Source of the DNA: Myxococcales bacterium
Lineage (GTDB): Bacteria > Myxococcota_A > Polyangia > Polyangiales > Polyangiaceae
Direction: 5' to 3'
DNA: 59,332 nt
NCBI GenBank assembly: GCA_025351875.1
Contig: JANXVA010000307.1
Location: 1-59,332 of the forward strand
In this document: piece after piece, positions 51,807 to 59,332 of the stretch
How positions within the stretch are numbered: the first letter of the stretch is position 1
Layout: each line of letters opens with the position of its first letter
The notes under the pieces: model-generated
The model's input: only the letters and a program-made list of their open reading frames with translations
What the model was told of the DNA's origin: nothing
Databases searched by the model: none
Program-made: the position numbers and the translations under genes

Positions 51807-53207
51807 ATGACAGAGCGTCAAATCCTGGTGGTCGATGACGAGCAGGAGACCTGCGAGCTGCTGGAGATGGTGCTGAAGCGCGAAGGCTATGCGGTCACGA
51901 CGAGCACGTCGGCGCACCGTGCTCTCGAGCTCGTCGGCCTCCAGGATTTCGACCTCGTCCTCACGGATCTCACGATGCCCGAGATGGGCGGTCTCGAGCT
52001 GTGCGAGCGCGTCCTCGGAACGCGCCCCAACGTTCCCGTAGTCGTGATCACCGGGCAGGGCAGCCTCGAGAGCGCCATCGGCGCCATCCGCGTGGGCTCC
52101 TACGACTTCATCACGAAGCCGGTCGACGCGAAGCTCCTCGTCGTCACCGTCGCTCGCGCCATCCAGCATCGCGGCCTCGAGGACGAGGTGAAACGCCTCC
52201 GGTCCTCCGCTCCCGTCGAGGACGCCGCGCTCGACAACGTCGTCGGCATGAGCTCGGCGATGCGCCGCGTGTTCGGTCTCGTCAGCCGCGTCGCCGACAG
52301 TGACGCGGGCGTTCTCATCCACGGCGAGACGGGCACCGGCAAGGAGCTCATCGCTCGCGCCATCCACGATCGGAGCCGTCGCAAGGACGGTCCGTTCGTC
52401 GCCATCAACTGCGCGTCGATCCCCGCCAACCTCCTCGAGAGCGAGCTGTTCGGTCATGAGCGAGGCGCCTTCACGGACGCCAAGCAGCAGCGCATGGGCC
52501 TCTTCCTCCAGGCCGACGGCGGCACACTGTTCCTCGACGAGATCGGCGAGCTCCCCCTCGAAGTCCAGCCGAAGCTCCTTCGCTCGCTCCAGGAGCGCAA
52601 GGTGCGTCCGGTCGGCTCGAACAAGGAGACCCCGTTCGACGCGCGCGTGCTCACCGCGACGAACCGCGTGCTCGAGGACGAGGTCTACGAGCGACGCTTC
52701 CGCGAAGACCTCTTCTACCGTATCAACGTCGTGAAGATCGACGTTCCCCCGCTGCGCGAGCGTGGTGGTGACGTGCTCCATCTCGCGCGTCACTTCCTCA
52801 AGCAGTACGCCACGCGGCACGGCAAGGGAGAGCTCGACCTCACGCCCGCCGCCGCCGAGAAGCTGATGAGCTACTCCTGGCCGGGTAACGTCCGCGAGCT
52901 CGAGAACTGCATCGACGGCGCGGTGGCTCTGGCGCGCGCGGAGCGCATCGAGCTCGACGATCTTCCGGAGAAGGTCCGTTCCTTCCGCCCCGAGAAGTTC
53001 GTCGTCTCGGCCAATCAGCCCGAGGAGATCGTCACGATCGACGAGCTCGAGAGACGCTACATCCTGCGAGTGCTGTCGCTCGTCGGTGGCAACAAGTCAC
53101 GCGCCGCGCAGGTGCTCGGCTTCGATCGCCGAACGCTCTATCGCAAGCTCGAACGGTACCAATCGGGAAGCGCACCCCCGTCGGACGCCTCTCCCGCGAG
53201 GCTGTAG
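51807..53207 (+). CDS. NtrC-family sigma-54 response regulator
   Basis: The 466-residue protein has a receiver domain (ILVVDDEQETCELLEMVLKR, phospho-acceptor Asp in LVLTDLTMPEMGG). The AAA+ domain (about 135-370) has Walker A GETGTGKE, the sigma-54 contact loop ERGAFTDAK, Walker B GGTLFLDEIGELP and the Arg finger region RFREDLFYRINVV. A Fis-type helix-turn-helix (NKSRAAQVLGFDRRTLYRKL) ends the protein. The contact loop reads GAFTDA instead of the classical GAFTGA, a variant seen in many relatives. The start at MTERQILVV is preferred over an upstream one. It activates sigma-54 promoters once phosphorylated; no partner histidine kinase is in the window. Confidence 0.96.
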   Translation: MTERQILVVDDEQETCELLEMVLKREGYAVTTSTSAHRALELVGLQDFDLVLTDLTMPEMGGLELCERVLGTRPNVPVVVITGQGSLESAIGAIRVGSYDFITKPVDAKLLVVTVARAIQHRGLEDEVKRLRSSAPVEDAALDNVVGMSSAMRRVFGLVSRVADSDAGVLIHGETGTGKELIARAIHDRSRRKDGPFVAINCASIPANLLESELFGHERGAFTDAKQQRMGLFLQADGGTLFLDEIGELPLEVQPKLLRSLQERKVRPVGSNKETPFDARVLTATNRVLEDEVYERRFREDLFYRINVVKIDVPPLRERGGDVLHLARHFLKQYATRHGKGELDLTPAAAEKLMSYSWPGNVRELENCIDGAVALARAERIELDDLPEKVRSFRPEKFVVSANQPEEIVTIDELERRYILRVLSLVGGNKSRAAQVLGFDRRTLYRKLERYQSGSAPPSDASPARL

Positions 53208-53210
53208 CGC

Positions 53211-53786
53211 TCAGCTGTGCGTGTGACGGTCGTGGAGGACGACCGTAGGTAGCACTTCGAAGTCGCCGGAGCCGGTCGCATCCACGACCTTCGCATGCCG
53301 GTAGCCGAGCTTCATGTGCATGAGGCCGTTCGTCCGACCTGGCGTCGTGAGCGCAAACCCGAGCTGCCCCCAGCGACCCGCGGTGACGGCATCGCCATAG
53401 GGCATCACCGCGAGCTGGCACCCGCTACCCAGCGTGTCGCAGAGCCGGCGGACCGCCGCGAAGTCGAGGTTCTTCTGCTGGTGCGCCGCGTCGATCTCGA
53501 TGCTCTCGACGTAGAGGAGATCGATCCCCGCGCCCTCGGCGAAGTCGTCCTTGTACCAACCTTCCGAGAAGTACGTGTCGACGAGCGCCTCGAGCTTCGT
53601 GCCCGCGAGTGCGGGATAGAGATCGCCCAGCGCGTCTGCGATCTCGCCCACGTGAACGATGCCGACGCGAGCGACTCCGCAGGTCGCGCGGGCGTCGTTC
53701 TGGATGAGGACGTCGAGCCAGGTGACGTAGCTCGCGTCGCCCGCCGATTGATCGAGCTCGATGCTGCCGCAGATCGTGAGCTTCAT
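53211..53786 (-). CDS. GNAT-like acetyltransferase-fold protein
   Basis: The 191-residue protein begins MKLTICGSIELDQSAG. Its middle, DLLYVESIEIDAAHQQKNLD followed by FAAVRRLCDTLGSGCQLAVM, has the beta-strand and helix order of the GNAT acetyl-CoA fold, then WGQLGFALT and LGYRHAK as the late strands. The acetyl-CoA loop (Q/RxxGxG/A) is degenerate, reading HQQKNLDFA, so activity is doubtful. It converges on the NtrC-type gene with a 3-bp gap. An 18-bp twin GCATGC site lies 180 bp upstream. Confidence 0.65.
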   Translation of the reverse strand: MKLTICGSIELDQSAGDASYVTWLDVLIQNDARATCGVARVGIVHVGEIADALGDLYPALAGTKLEALVDTYFSEGWYKDDFAEGAGIDLLYVESIEIDAAHQQKNLDFAAVRRLCDTLGSGCQLAVMPYGDAVTAGRWGQLGFALTTPGRTNGLMHMKLGYRHAKVVDATGSGDFEVLPTVVLHDRHTHS

Positions 53787-53965
53787 GAAATCAACGCTCT
53801 CAGGCCGCCTCTGCCCGGTCAATTCGGGCGACAACCTCTGGTGCATTTTTGCCACAAGTGTCGCAGCAGCGAGGCAAAGCGACTCAGAAACTGCGGCAAG
53901 TGACCTCATCGCTGCGGCCGGTTGTTGCGGGGCCCTCCCGTAACGTCGCGCCGTGGCAAGGCAAA

Positions 53966-53986
53966 TTGCATGCAATCTGCATGCAG
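53966..53986. promoter_or_regulatory. Twin GCATGC site, copy 2
   Basis: Two GCATGC palindromes (53968-53973 and 53979-53984) are 11 bp apart centre to centre, as at 21490. The site lies in the 265-bp gap upstream of the GNAT-like gene; nothing else was recognised in that gap. Confidence 0.35.
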
Positions 53987-54051
53987 TCGGGATTCACCGC
54001 CGTACGGCCCGGCCAGCCGTCAAGCCGAGGCGCTTCGCCACAAACCGACGT

Positions 54052-54387
54052 TCAGCGCGGCTTTTCGAGCGAGCTGTGCGCCGCGCTCGCGACGAGGGCC
54101 GCGAGCGCGCGCTCGTCGACGTCGGGACCGAGCCGGAGGACCTCCGCGCCGATCGCGACGCACCTGTCGGCGAGCCCCTCGTCCTCTTCCTTGCGCAGGT
54201 TCGAAGGCACGATGACGAGGTGAGGCATCACGACGGGCATCCGCTCGAGCGCCGGAGCCACGTGCTTCACGCGGATCACGCGGAAACCCGCGTCGTCGAG
54301 CAGCGTTACGCAGGCGCCGGCGGTGCGGTCGTCCAGGGCGACGAGCATCGCCGTCGCGACGTCCATGCGGGGCATCGTCTGGGACAT
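54052..54387 (-). CDS. Small receiver-like protein
   Basis: This 111-residue product starts MSQTMPRMDVATAMLVALDD and has the alternating strand-helix pattern of a response-regulator receiver: AMLVALDDRTAGACVTLLDD, GFRVIRVKHVAPALERM, HLVIVPSNLRKEEDEGL. The acidic pair and phospho-acceptor Asp of true receivers are not clearly conserved (the third strand reads LVIVPSN), so it may be a pseudo-receiver. A TAGTCT box lies 8 nt upstream of the ATG. It is divergent from the PilZ gene. Confidence 0.65.
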   Translation of the reverse strand: MSQTMPRMDVATAMLVALDDRTAGACVTLLDDAGFRVIRVKHVAPALERMPVVMPHLVIVPSNLRKEEDEGLADRCVAIGAEVLRLGPDVDERALAALVASAAHSSLEKPR

Positions 54388-54395
54388 GCTGAATG

Positions 54396-54401
54396 AGACT
54401 A
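54396..54401 (-). promoter_or_regulatory. Putative -10 box TAGTCT before receiver-like gene
   Basis: On the minus strand TAGTCT ends 8 nt before the ATG at 54387. Confidence 0.45.
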
Positions 54402-54475
54402 CACCACCCCGGAGCATCGTGTGGCACCGGCAGGCCCTTAAAGATTCGCGCCGTCGTGCCGTTCGATCCATTGCC

Positions 54476-54820
54476 ATGCAAGAAGAAGAACGCCGACGCG
54501 ACACTCGAGCTCGGATCTCTCTGCCCGCGCGGGTCGTTCGCCGCGGCGGCGACGAAACCATCGAGATGCTCGACGCGAGCTTTCGCGGGCTCTTCGTCCG
54601 GATGGACAACCCTCCGCCGGAACGGCAGCTCCTCAAGCTCGTCGTCAATCTCGACAAGGACCGCGCGCTCGAGATGCACGCCGTCGTCGTCCGCCTGGTG
54701 ATCGACCCGGTCGGACGCTGGGGCGTCGGCCTGCGCTTCTTCGCGCTGAACGGACAGGAGCGCGCCGAATGGGAGCGCTACGTCAGCTCGGCTCTCCTCA
54801 AGCGCGCCCGCGCGGCGTAG
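54476..54820 (+). CDS. PilZ-domain protein
   Basis: The 114-residue protein is a single PilZ domain, a c-di-GMP-binding barrel. The N-terminal Arg motif is in EERRRDTRARISLPARVV, and the second motif is in EMLDASFRGLFVRM (D-x-S-x-x-G). The barrel continues with HAVVVRLVIDPVGRWGVGLRF and a terminal helix. The ATG at 54476 is chosen because the open upstream frame is not PilZ-like. It ends in TAG and converges on the lipoprotein gene with 12 bp between. Confidence 0.88.
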   Translation: MQEEERRRDTRARISLPARVVRRGGDETIEMLDASFRGLFVRMDNPPPERQLLKLVVNLDKDRALEMHAVVVRLVIDPVGRWGVGLRFFALNGQERAEWERYVSSALLKRARAA

Positions 54821-54832
54821 GCGCCGCTTCAA

Positions 54833-55378
54833 TCACTTCTCGATCAGGTCGACCCGCCACGGAACGCTCGTCGCGTGCTCGACGGCCTTGATCTCGACGG
54901 AGTAGCGCTGGCCCTTCACGAAGGGGACCTTTCCCGCGTTGCCGCCGCCGAGGAGGACCGTCTGTCCGGCGACTTCGACCTTGAGCACCACCTTGCCGTT
55001 GAAGTTCAGCTGCATCGACGTCGAGGTCGGGGCGAGCGTGAACGTGAGGAAGTCGGACTCGCTGTTCGGCTGGATCGCTCCGCAGCGCGTGGGGGCAAGC
55101 GTGTTTGCGTTGTCCTTGCCGTCGTTGGGCTCGACCTCGGGAGTGCACGTCCCGCTGTCGACGGAAGCATCGGGAACGCCGCTGGTTCCGCTGGATCCGC
55201 TGGTTCCGCTGGTTCCGCTGGTCCCGCTGGTCCCGCTGGTTCCGCTGGTTCCGCTGGTTCCGCTGGTCCCGCTGGACGGCTGAGTGTCGAGGACCTCCTG
55301 GGATGCCGCACCCCCACACGCCGCCGCGAGGCCGAGGCCGACCACGATCACACGAAGCTGCAGAGGTCCCGAGCTCAT
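54833..55378 (-). CDS. Lipoprotein with (Gly-Thr-Ser)n stalk and PPC-like domain
   Basis: A signal (SSGPLQLRVIVVGLGLAAAC) with lipobox AAAC is followed by ten GTS/GSS tripeptide repeats (about residues 36-66), probably a flexible stalk. A beta domain of about 105 residues follows, opening EVEPNDGKDNANTLAPTRCG as in the PPC-type lipoprotein at 10317. DFLTFTLAPTSTSMQLNFNG and LKVEVAGQTVLLGGGNAGKV complete it. No enzyme activity is visible. Confidence 0.85.
   Translation of the reverse strand: MSSGPLQLRVIVVGLGLAAACGGAASQEVLDTQPSSGTSGTSGTSGTSGTSGTSGTSGTSGSSGTSGVPDASVDSGTCTPEVEPNDGKDNANTLAPTRCGAIQPNSESDFLTFTLAPTSTSMQLNFNGKVVLKVEVAGQTVLLGGGNAGKVPFVKGQRYSVEIKAVEHATSVPWRVDLIEK
55181..55275. repeat. 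9-bp tandem repeat (about 10.5 copies) in a lipoprotein gene
   Basis: The plus-strand unit GCTGGTTCC, with C/T and A variants, is repeated head to tail and encodes Gly-Thr-Ser on the minus strand. The unit is a multiple of three, so copy-number change alters stalk length without breaking the frame. Confidence 0.9.
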
Positions 55379-55386
55379 CGTCCTCG

Positions 55387-55392
55387 ATCATA
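55387..55392 (-). promoter_or_regulatory. Putative -10 box TATGAT before (GTS)n lipoprotein
   Basis: On the minus strand TATGAT ends 8 nt before the ATG at 55378; it is the closest match to the classical TATAAT in the window. Confidence 0.5.
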
Positions 55393-55445
55393 GCGCACCC
55401 CACGGGGTGTGGCCCGCTAGGTCTTTGTCGCGTGGCCCGCTCATG

Positions 55446-55451
55446 TAGGCT
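55446..55451 (+). promoter_or_regulatory. Putative -10 box TAGGCT before the large TPR-like gene
   Basis: TAGGCT ends 7 nt before the ATG at 55459, with a weak TTTGTC 16 bp upstream of it. Confidence 0.45.
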
Positions 55452-55458
55452 AGCGGCC

Positions 55459-58400
55459 ATGCACGGGCGCCGACCGCCAATCGCCAGCGATCCCGGAGCC
55501 ATCGTGCTCGACAGCAGCGCGCTCGTCGAAGACGACGACAGCGTCTCGATCGCCGAGGATCGGGCATCGATCCTCGGTGCGGCCGTCAACGCGCGTACGG
55601 CCTCGATGCTCACCGGCACCCACGGTGTCGTCGCGCCGCCGCTGGACCGCGCAGCGATCGCGCTTCCGTCCGCTCGTGACCTCCTCGACGCGCCGCAAGG
55701 CGACGCGTTCGAAGACGTCGCAGGAGAAAGCACGACCGTCGCGCTCCTCCGCGCGCGCGCGGCGTCGCTCGCCGACGGCTCGGACCCGGTGGCGATGATG
55801 CGCGCGGAGCTCGCGCTGGCGCAGGCCGCGCTCGCGGAGCACGGCGCTGACGTGGCCGTCGCGTCGGCAACGCGTGCCGCCTCGCTCGTCGAGCACGCAC
55901 CGGCGGTGCATGCGCTCCTCCGCACGCTCTCCGCGGGTCGAGAGCCTGCCTCCATCGAAGCGCAGCTCGCGCACGTCGAGCATCTCGTCGCGCATGTCTC
56001 CGATACGCTCGTGCGCGCCGACTTCCTCGCCGAGAAGGCCAGGCTGCTCGAGGCGCGCAGCGGCGCCTCCGCCGAGTCGGCCACGGCGTATGTCGCCGCG
56101 CTCGCGCTCGTTCCCGACCACCCCGGCGCACTTGCCGGTCTCGAGGCGACGCTCGAGACGACGGAGCGTTGGTCGGAGCTCGCAGCATTGCTGGGGCGTC
56201 TCGCGGGGCTCGCCGGCGAGCCGGGACCTTCCGCGTGGCTCCACGTCGAGCGCGGAATCATGCTCGACCGCCGCCTCGGTGACGCCGGCACCGCGGTCGC
56301 CGCCTTCGAGCGCGCGCTCGAGCTCGAACCGGGGATCGGACCGGTTCGCCGGGCCTTCGTCGATCACGCGGTCGCCCACCGAGACGAGGCGCGGCTCGCT
56401 TCGCTGCTCGAGTCCGAGGCGGCGCTCGAGAGGAACACGGCCCGCGCGACCTGCCTCGAGCTCGATGGTGCGCGCGCATGGCTCGCGGTGGGCGACGAAG
56501 CGCGCGCGACGAAGCTCCTCGAGCATGCCCATATGCGGGCGCGCACGGGCAAGCTCGCGGATACGCGGGTAGCGAGCGAGCTTGCGCGCCTCCTCGAGAA
56601 GGCGGGCCGTCACGGCGATGCGCTTCGCGTCCGCAAATCGGCGCTCGCCATGGTCTCGGGGCCGCGTGTCGAGCTGCTCGCGCTTCGTGCGGTCGCCGCC
56701 ACGGCGGAGCGTGCGGGCGAGCTTACCGAAGCCGTGCTCGCGCTCGAGCGTGCCCGCGTTCTCGACGCGGACGACGCCACGATCCTCGAGGAGCTCGATC
56801 GCCTCCTCGTCGCGGCTGGACGCCACGAAGCCCGCGCCGTGCTGTGGATGCGCGAGGCCGCACTCGCCGATGACGCGCGAACGAAGACGCGCGCGCTGCT
56901 CGTCGCTGCCGACGCGGCGGCCGATGCGGGGCGCGAGGTCGATGCCGCGCGGCACCGCGAGGCCGCGTGGATCGCGGATCCGTCGGCGCCGGGCGTCTTC
57001 GACGCGCTCGCGGAGCGTCTCGTCCCCGCGGGCTCCGCCGAGAGCGTCGCCGCGCGCGTCGAGCTCTATGCGAAGGCGGCCGAACGCACCTCGGACGTCG
57101 GCCGTCGACTCCACTACCTCGAGAAGATTGCGTGGCTATGGGACGACGTCGCGGGCGACCCCGCTCGCGCGTCGCAGGCCTACGAGGACGTTCTCGCCGT
57201 CGACCCACGCCGTCGCAGCGCGATCGCGGGACTCGCCTCGGCCGCAGCTCGCGCGCGGGACGGAACGAAGCTCGCACGTGCGCTTCTCGCGGAGGCCGAG
57301 GTCGTAGAGAGCGACGAGGCCAAGACGGAGGTCCGCCTGCGCGCGGCCGAGGCGCTCTGCGAGGTCGATCCGGAACGTTCGCTCGCGCTCGCCGAGGCGG
57401 TGGCGAAGAGCAAGCACGGATCGCTTGCGATGCGTGCGCGCGAGCTCTCCACGCGCCTCCACGCCTCGGCAGGGCGCTGGGAGCTCGTTTCGACCTCGCT
57501 CGCGGAGCGACGTCGCGTCGAGCCGAGGAAGAGCGCGAAGGTCGCCCTCGCGATCGCGGAGGCGGCGGTGTTCGCCCAGCGCCTCGCAGATCCAGAACGC
57601 GCGCTCGTCACGCTCGAGGAGGCTCGCGAGCTCGCGACCGATGATCCCGCGATCGGATCCGCGATCGTCGCTTCGCTCGAGACGAAGGGCGACGACGAGG
57701 CGCTGCGAGGCTGGCTCGAGCGTCTTGCGGCCGACGCCCCCGACGCGGACGCGCGGGCGGCGTACCTCGTCCGCGCTGCGGAGATTGCCGAAGGCAAGCC
57801 GGGCGGCGACGAGGAGGCCGTACGTCTCTACGTGCTCGCGCGCAGCGCTGTGGCCACGGGCCAGATCGCCGCCGGGGTCGTCGACGAGGGACACCGCCTC
57901 GTCGAGGAGCGCCTGCTCCGGCTCGGTGCACGCGCCGCAGCGCTTCCCGCCGAGGAGGGAAAGCTCGTTCCACCGCTCCTCGCGGCTACGCGCTCGCTCG
58001 ACGGCGGGCAACCTGCCGACCGCACGGCGGCGGAGACGCTGCTCGGCTCCGGTGCTCGTGATTTCGTGACGCTCAGGGTCGCCGAACGGCTGGCGCGCGC
58101 GGCCCGCTCTGCTCCGCAGCTTGCCAATGCGCTGGCATTCGCGGCGGACGTCACGAGCACGACCCTCGCTGCGCGTGCGCTCATGGCGCTTGCATCGCTC
58201 GTCGCGTGGAAGCTGCCCGAAGGAGGCGATCTCGCGCCCTGGGATCGCTTGCTCGCCCTCGGGACGCGGGACGCCGTAGTCCTGGACGATCTCGTGCGCC
58301 GCGCGCGCGCAACTTCGGACCCGCGGGCGGTCGACCTCGCGATCGAGGCGACGCGTCGAAGGCTCGAAGGCGCCGCGGACGACACCGAGCGCGTCGCTCT

Positions 58401-59332
58401 CCACAACGAGCTCTCGCGACTCCAGCACGGCAAGGGTGCGTCGCGCGACGCCGCGCAGTCCGCGCGACACGCGCTGGTCCTCGATCCGTCGAGCGCGTAT
58501 GCGGCCATCCTCCTCGCTCACGCGGCTGCGAAGATCGGTGACCGCAGCTCCGCGGTGATCGCGGCACGCACGCTCGCCGACGTCGTTCGCTCGAAGCCGG
58601 CGCGCGCCGCCCTCCTCCGAGACGCAGCCGACCTCTCCGTGGCCGAAGGCGATGCCGTCACCGCCGCCGAGCTGCTCGAGCGGGCGCTCGAGGCCGACCC
58701 TGATGCCGTTCTCGTGGCCGCGAGGCTCGCTCAGCTGCAGACGCAGCGAGGCGCGTGGGGAGACCTCGCGCGCGCGCTCCGGCGAGGTCTCTTCGCTGCA
58801 CGGTCGGCGGAGGCCGTCGTGCCGATGGCGTCGGAGCTCGCCGAGGTCGCAAAGGTGCACCTTCGCGATCCGGTCCTCGCGATCGAGGCGCTCGAGCGCT
58901 CGCGCGAGGTCGCGCCCGAGCACGTGCCGACGCTCTTCTTGCTCGCCGAGCTCCACATCGGCCAGCGCACCTGGGACGAGGCGCTCCGCGCGCTCGCCGG
59001 CGTCGTCTCTTGCACGTCGGAGCGCGGAGAGAAGATCGTCGCACGCGTCGGCCGCGCCAGCATCCTCGGCCGCGTTCTCGGTCGTCCCGCGGACGCCGAG
59101 ATCGAGCTGCGAGCTGCGCTCGAGGACGACCCGCACGAGCTCCGCGCGCTGCGTGCGCTCCTCGCACTGGAGGTGCCGGGTCGCCAGCTCGAATCGAAGG
59201 AGCGCGCCGAGCTTCTCTCGCGGCTCGTCGTCGCCGAGACACGCCCGGCGGAGCGGCTCGCCGCGCTGCTCGACCTCTCTCGCGTCCGTCGAGAGCTCGG
59301 AGACGAGGGCGGCGCCGAGGGCGCGCTCGTCG
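55459..59332 (+). CDS. Very large TPR-like helical repeat protein (3' end outside window)
   Basis: From the ATG at 55459 the plus strand stays open to the last base, at least 1291 codons, with strong G/C third positions throughout. The start reads HGRRPPIASDPGAIVLDSS. The rest is a long array of alpha-helical repeats rich in Ala, Leu, Glu and Arg, with TPR-type cores such as LALVPDHPGALAGLEATLE, RRLGDAGTAVAAFERALELE, AYEDVLAVDPRRRSAIAGLA and VLDPSSAYAAILLAHAA. There is no signal peptide or membrane helix in the visible part. Such giant solenoids act as scaffolds; no catalytic domain is seen before the edge. It is divergent from the (GTS)n lipoprotein gene across 80 bp. Confidence 0.9.
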   Translation, partial: MHGRRPPIASDPGAIVLDSSALVEDDDSVSIAEDRASILGAAVNARTASMLTGTHGVVAPPLDRAAIALPSARDLLDAPQGDAFEDVAGESTTVALLRARAASLADGSDPVAMMRAELALAQAALAEHGADVAVASATRAASLVEHAPAVHALLRTLSAGREPASIEAQLAHVEHLVAHVSDTLVRADFLAEKARLLEARSGASAESATAYVAALALVPDHPGALAGLEATLETTERWSELAALLGRLAGLAGEPGPSAWLHVERGIMLDRRLGDAGTAVAAFERALELEPGIGPVRRAFVDHAVAHRDEARLASLLESEAALERNTARATCLELDGARAWLAVGDEARATKLLEHAHMRARTGKLADTRVASELARLLEKAGRHGDALRVRKSALAMVSGPRVELLALRAVAATAERAGELTEAVLALERARVLDADDATILEELDRLLVAAGRHEARAVLWMREAALADDARTKTRALLVAADAAADAGREVDAARHREAAWIADPSAPGVFDALAERLVPAGSAESVAARVELYAKAAERTSDVGRRLHYLEKIAWLWDDVAGDPARASQAYEDVLAVDPRRRSAIAGLASAAARARDGTKLARALLAEAEVVESDEAKTEVRLRAAEALCEVDPERSLALAEAVAKSKHGSLAMRARELSTRLHASAGRWELVSTSLAERRRVEPRKSAKVALAIAEAAVFAQRLADPERALVTLEEARELATDDPAIGSAIVASLETKGDDEALRGWLERLAADAPDADARAAYLVRAAEIAEGKPGGDEEAVRLYVLARSAVATGQIAAGVVDEGHRLVEERLLRLGARAAALPAEEGKLVPPLLAATRSLDGGQPADRTAAETLLGSGARDFVTLRVAERLARAARSAPQLANALAFAADVTSTTLAARALMALASLVAWKLPEGGDLAPWDRLLALGTRDAVVLDDLVRRARATSDPRAVDLAIEATRRRLEGAADDTERVALHNELSRLQHGKGASRDAAQSARHALVLDPSSAYAAILLAHAAAKIGDRSSAVIAARTLADVVRSKPARAALLRDAADLSVAEGDAVTAAELLERALEADPDAVLVAARLAQLQTQRGAWGDLARALRRGLFAARSAEAVVPMASELAEVAKVHLRDPVLAIEALERSREVAPEHVPTLFLLAELHIGQRTWDEALRALAGVVSCTSERGEKIVARVGRASILGRVLGRPADAEIELRAALEDDPHELRALRALLALEVPGRQLESKERAELLSRLVVAETRPAERLAALLDLSRVRRELGDEGGAEGALV

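Noticed and set aside
53954..53970. Sigma-54 promoter (TGGC...TTGCA)
   Set aside because: The distance between the GG and GC elements is one base too long, and no gene starts downstream in that direction at a suitable distance.
55181..55275. Possible CRISPR array
   Set aside because: The repeat is 9 bp, head to tail without spacers, and lies within a coding sequence.

Overview
The window is high-GC DNA (strong G/C preference at third codon positions, many GTG starts) that looks like a Myxococcota chromosome, probably order Polyangiales. The reasons are four Hanks-type Ser/Thr kinases with periplasmic tails, many Asp/Ala-rich lipoproteins, PEGA/TPR proteins, a TPR-fused TonB receptor, bacterial Tim44/TPM proteins and an NtrC-type regulator. 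This is inferred from gene content; there is no rRNA or other marker gene to name a genus.

Layout. 1-2.6 kb: the end of a kinase gene and a beta-helix lipoprotein. 2.8-10.3 kb: a co-directional run of TPR-TonB receptor, lipoprotein, ribF, a Rho-N/TPR protein and an ankyrin protein. 10.3-13.8 kb: a PPC-type lipoprotein, an acyl-CoA dehydrogenase with an altered active site, and a divergent MarR regulator. 13.9-16.9 kb: the overlapping operon folP-cdaA-cdaR (folate and c-di-AMP); glmM, often next, is absent and a LysR fragment sits in its place. 17.5-21.3 kb: a TIGR03118-like lipoprotein, a 195-bp hairpin-forming element, and a Tim44-like/TPM operon. 21.5-22.0 kb: a decayed Tn5/IS4-type transposase. 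22.0-27.0 kb: the operon lysS-lolCE-lolD. 27.1-31.9 kb: a GspD/GspC-like fusion lipoprotein, a small regulator-like protein and a STAND ATPase with a winged helix. 32.3-38.6 kb: prolyl iminopeptidase, a PQQ-dehydrogenase/cytochrome lipoprotein, and tldD-tldE, with two consecutive TAG codons in tldD. 39.0-43.8 kb: a polytopic membrane protein, a frameshifted class I fumarase and a GH43-like lipoprotein. 44.0-50.7 kb: a cluster of three kinases with a Cys-rich lipoprotein and a PEGA/TPR protein. 50.8-59.3 kb: a ferritin-like protein, an NtrC-family regulator, GNAT-like, receiver-like and PilZ proteins, a (GTS)n lipoprotein, and a very large TPR-like gene that runs off the end.

Two patterns run across the window. 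First, at least sixteen genes have a TANNNT hexamer 5-13 nt before the start codon, often TAG-N-CT or TATGCT. If these are -10 boxes, many mRNAs are leaderless or nearly so. Second, the gaps are rich in coding-like remnants (LysR, transposase and several unidentified pieces), and two conserved genes (tldD, fumarase) are broken by simple lesions, which suggests ongoing gene decay or consensus errors to be excluded. No tRNA, rRNA, CRISPR array, intact insertion sequence or replication origin was seen.
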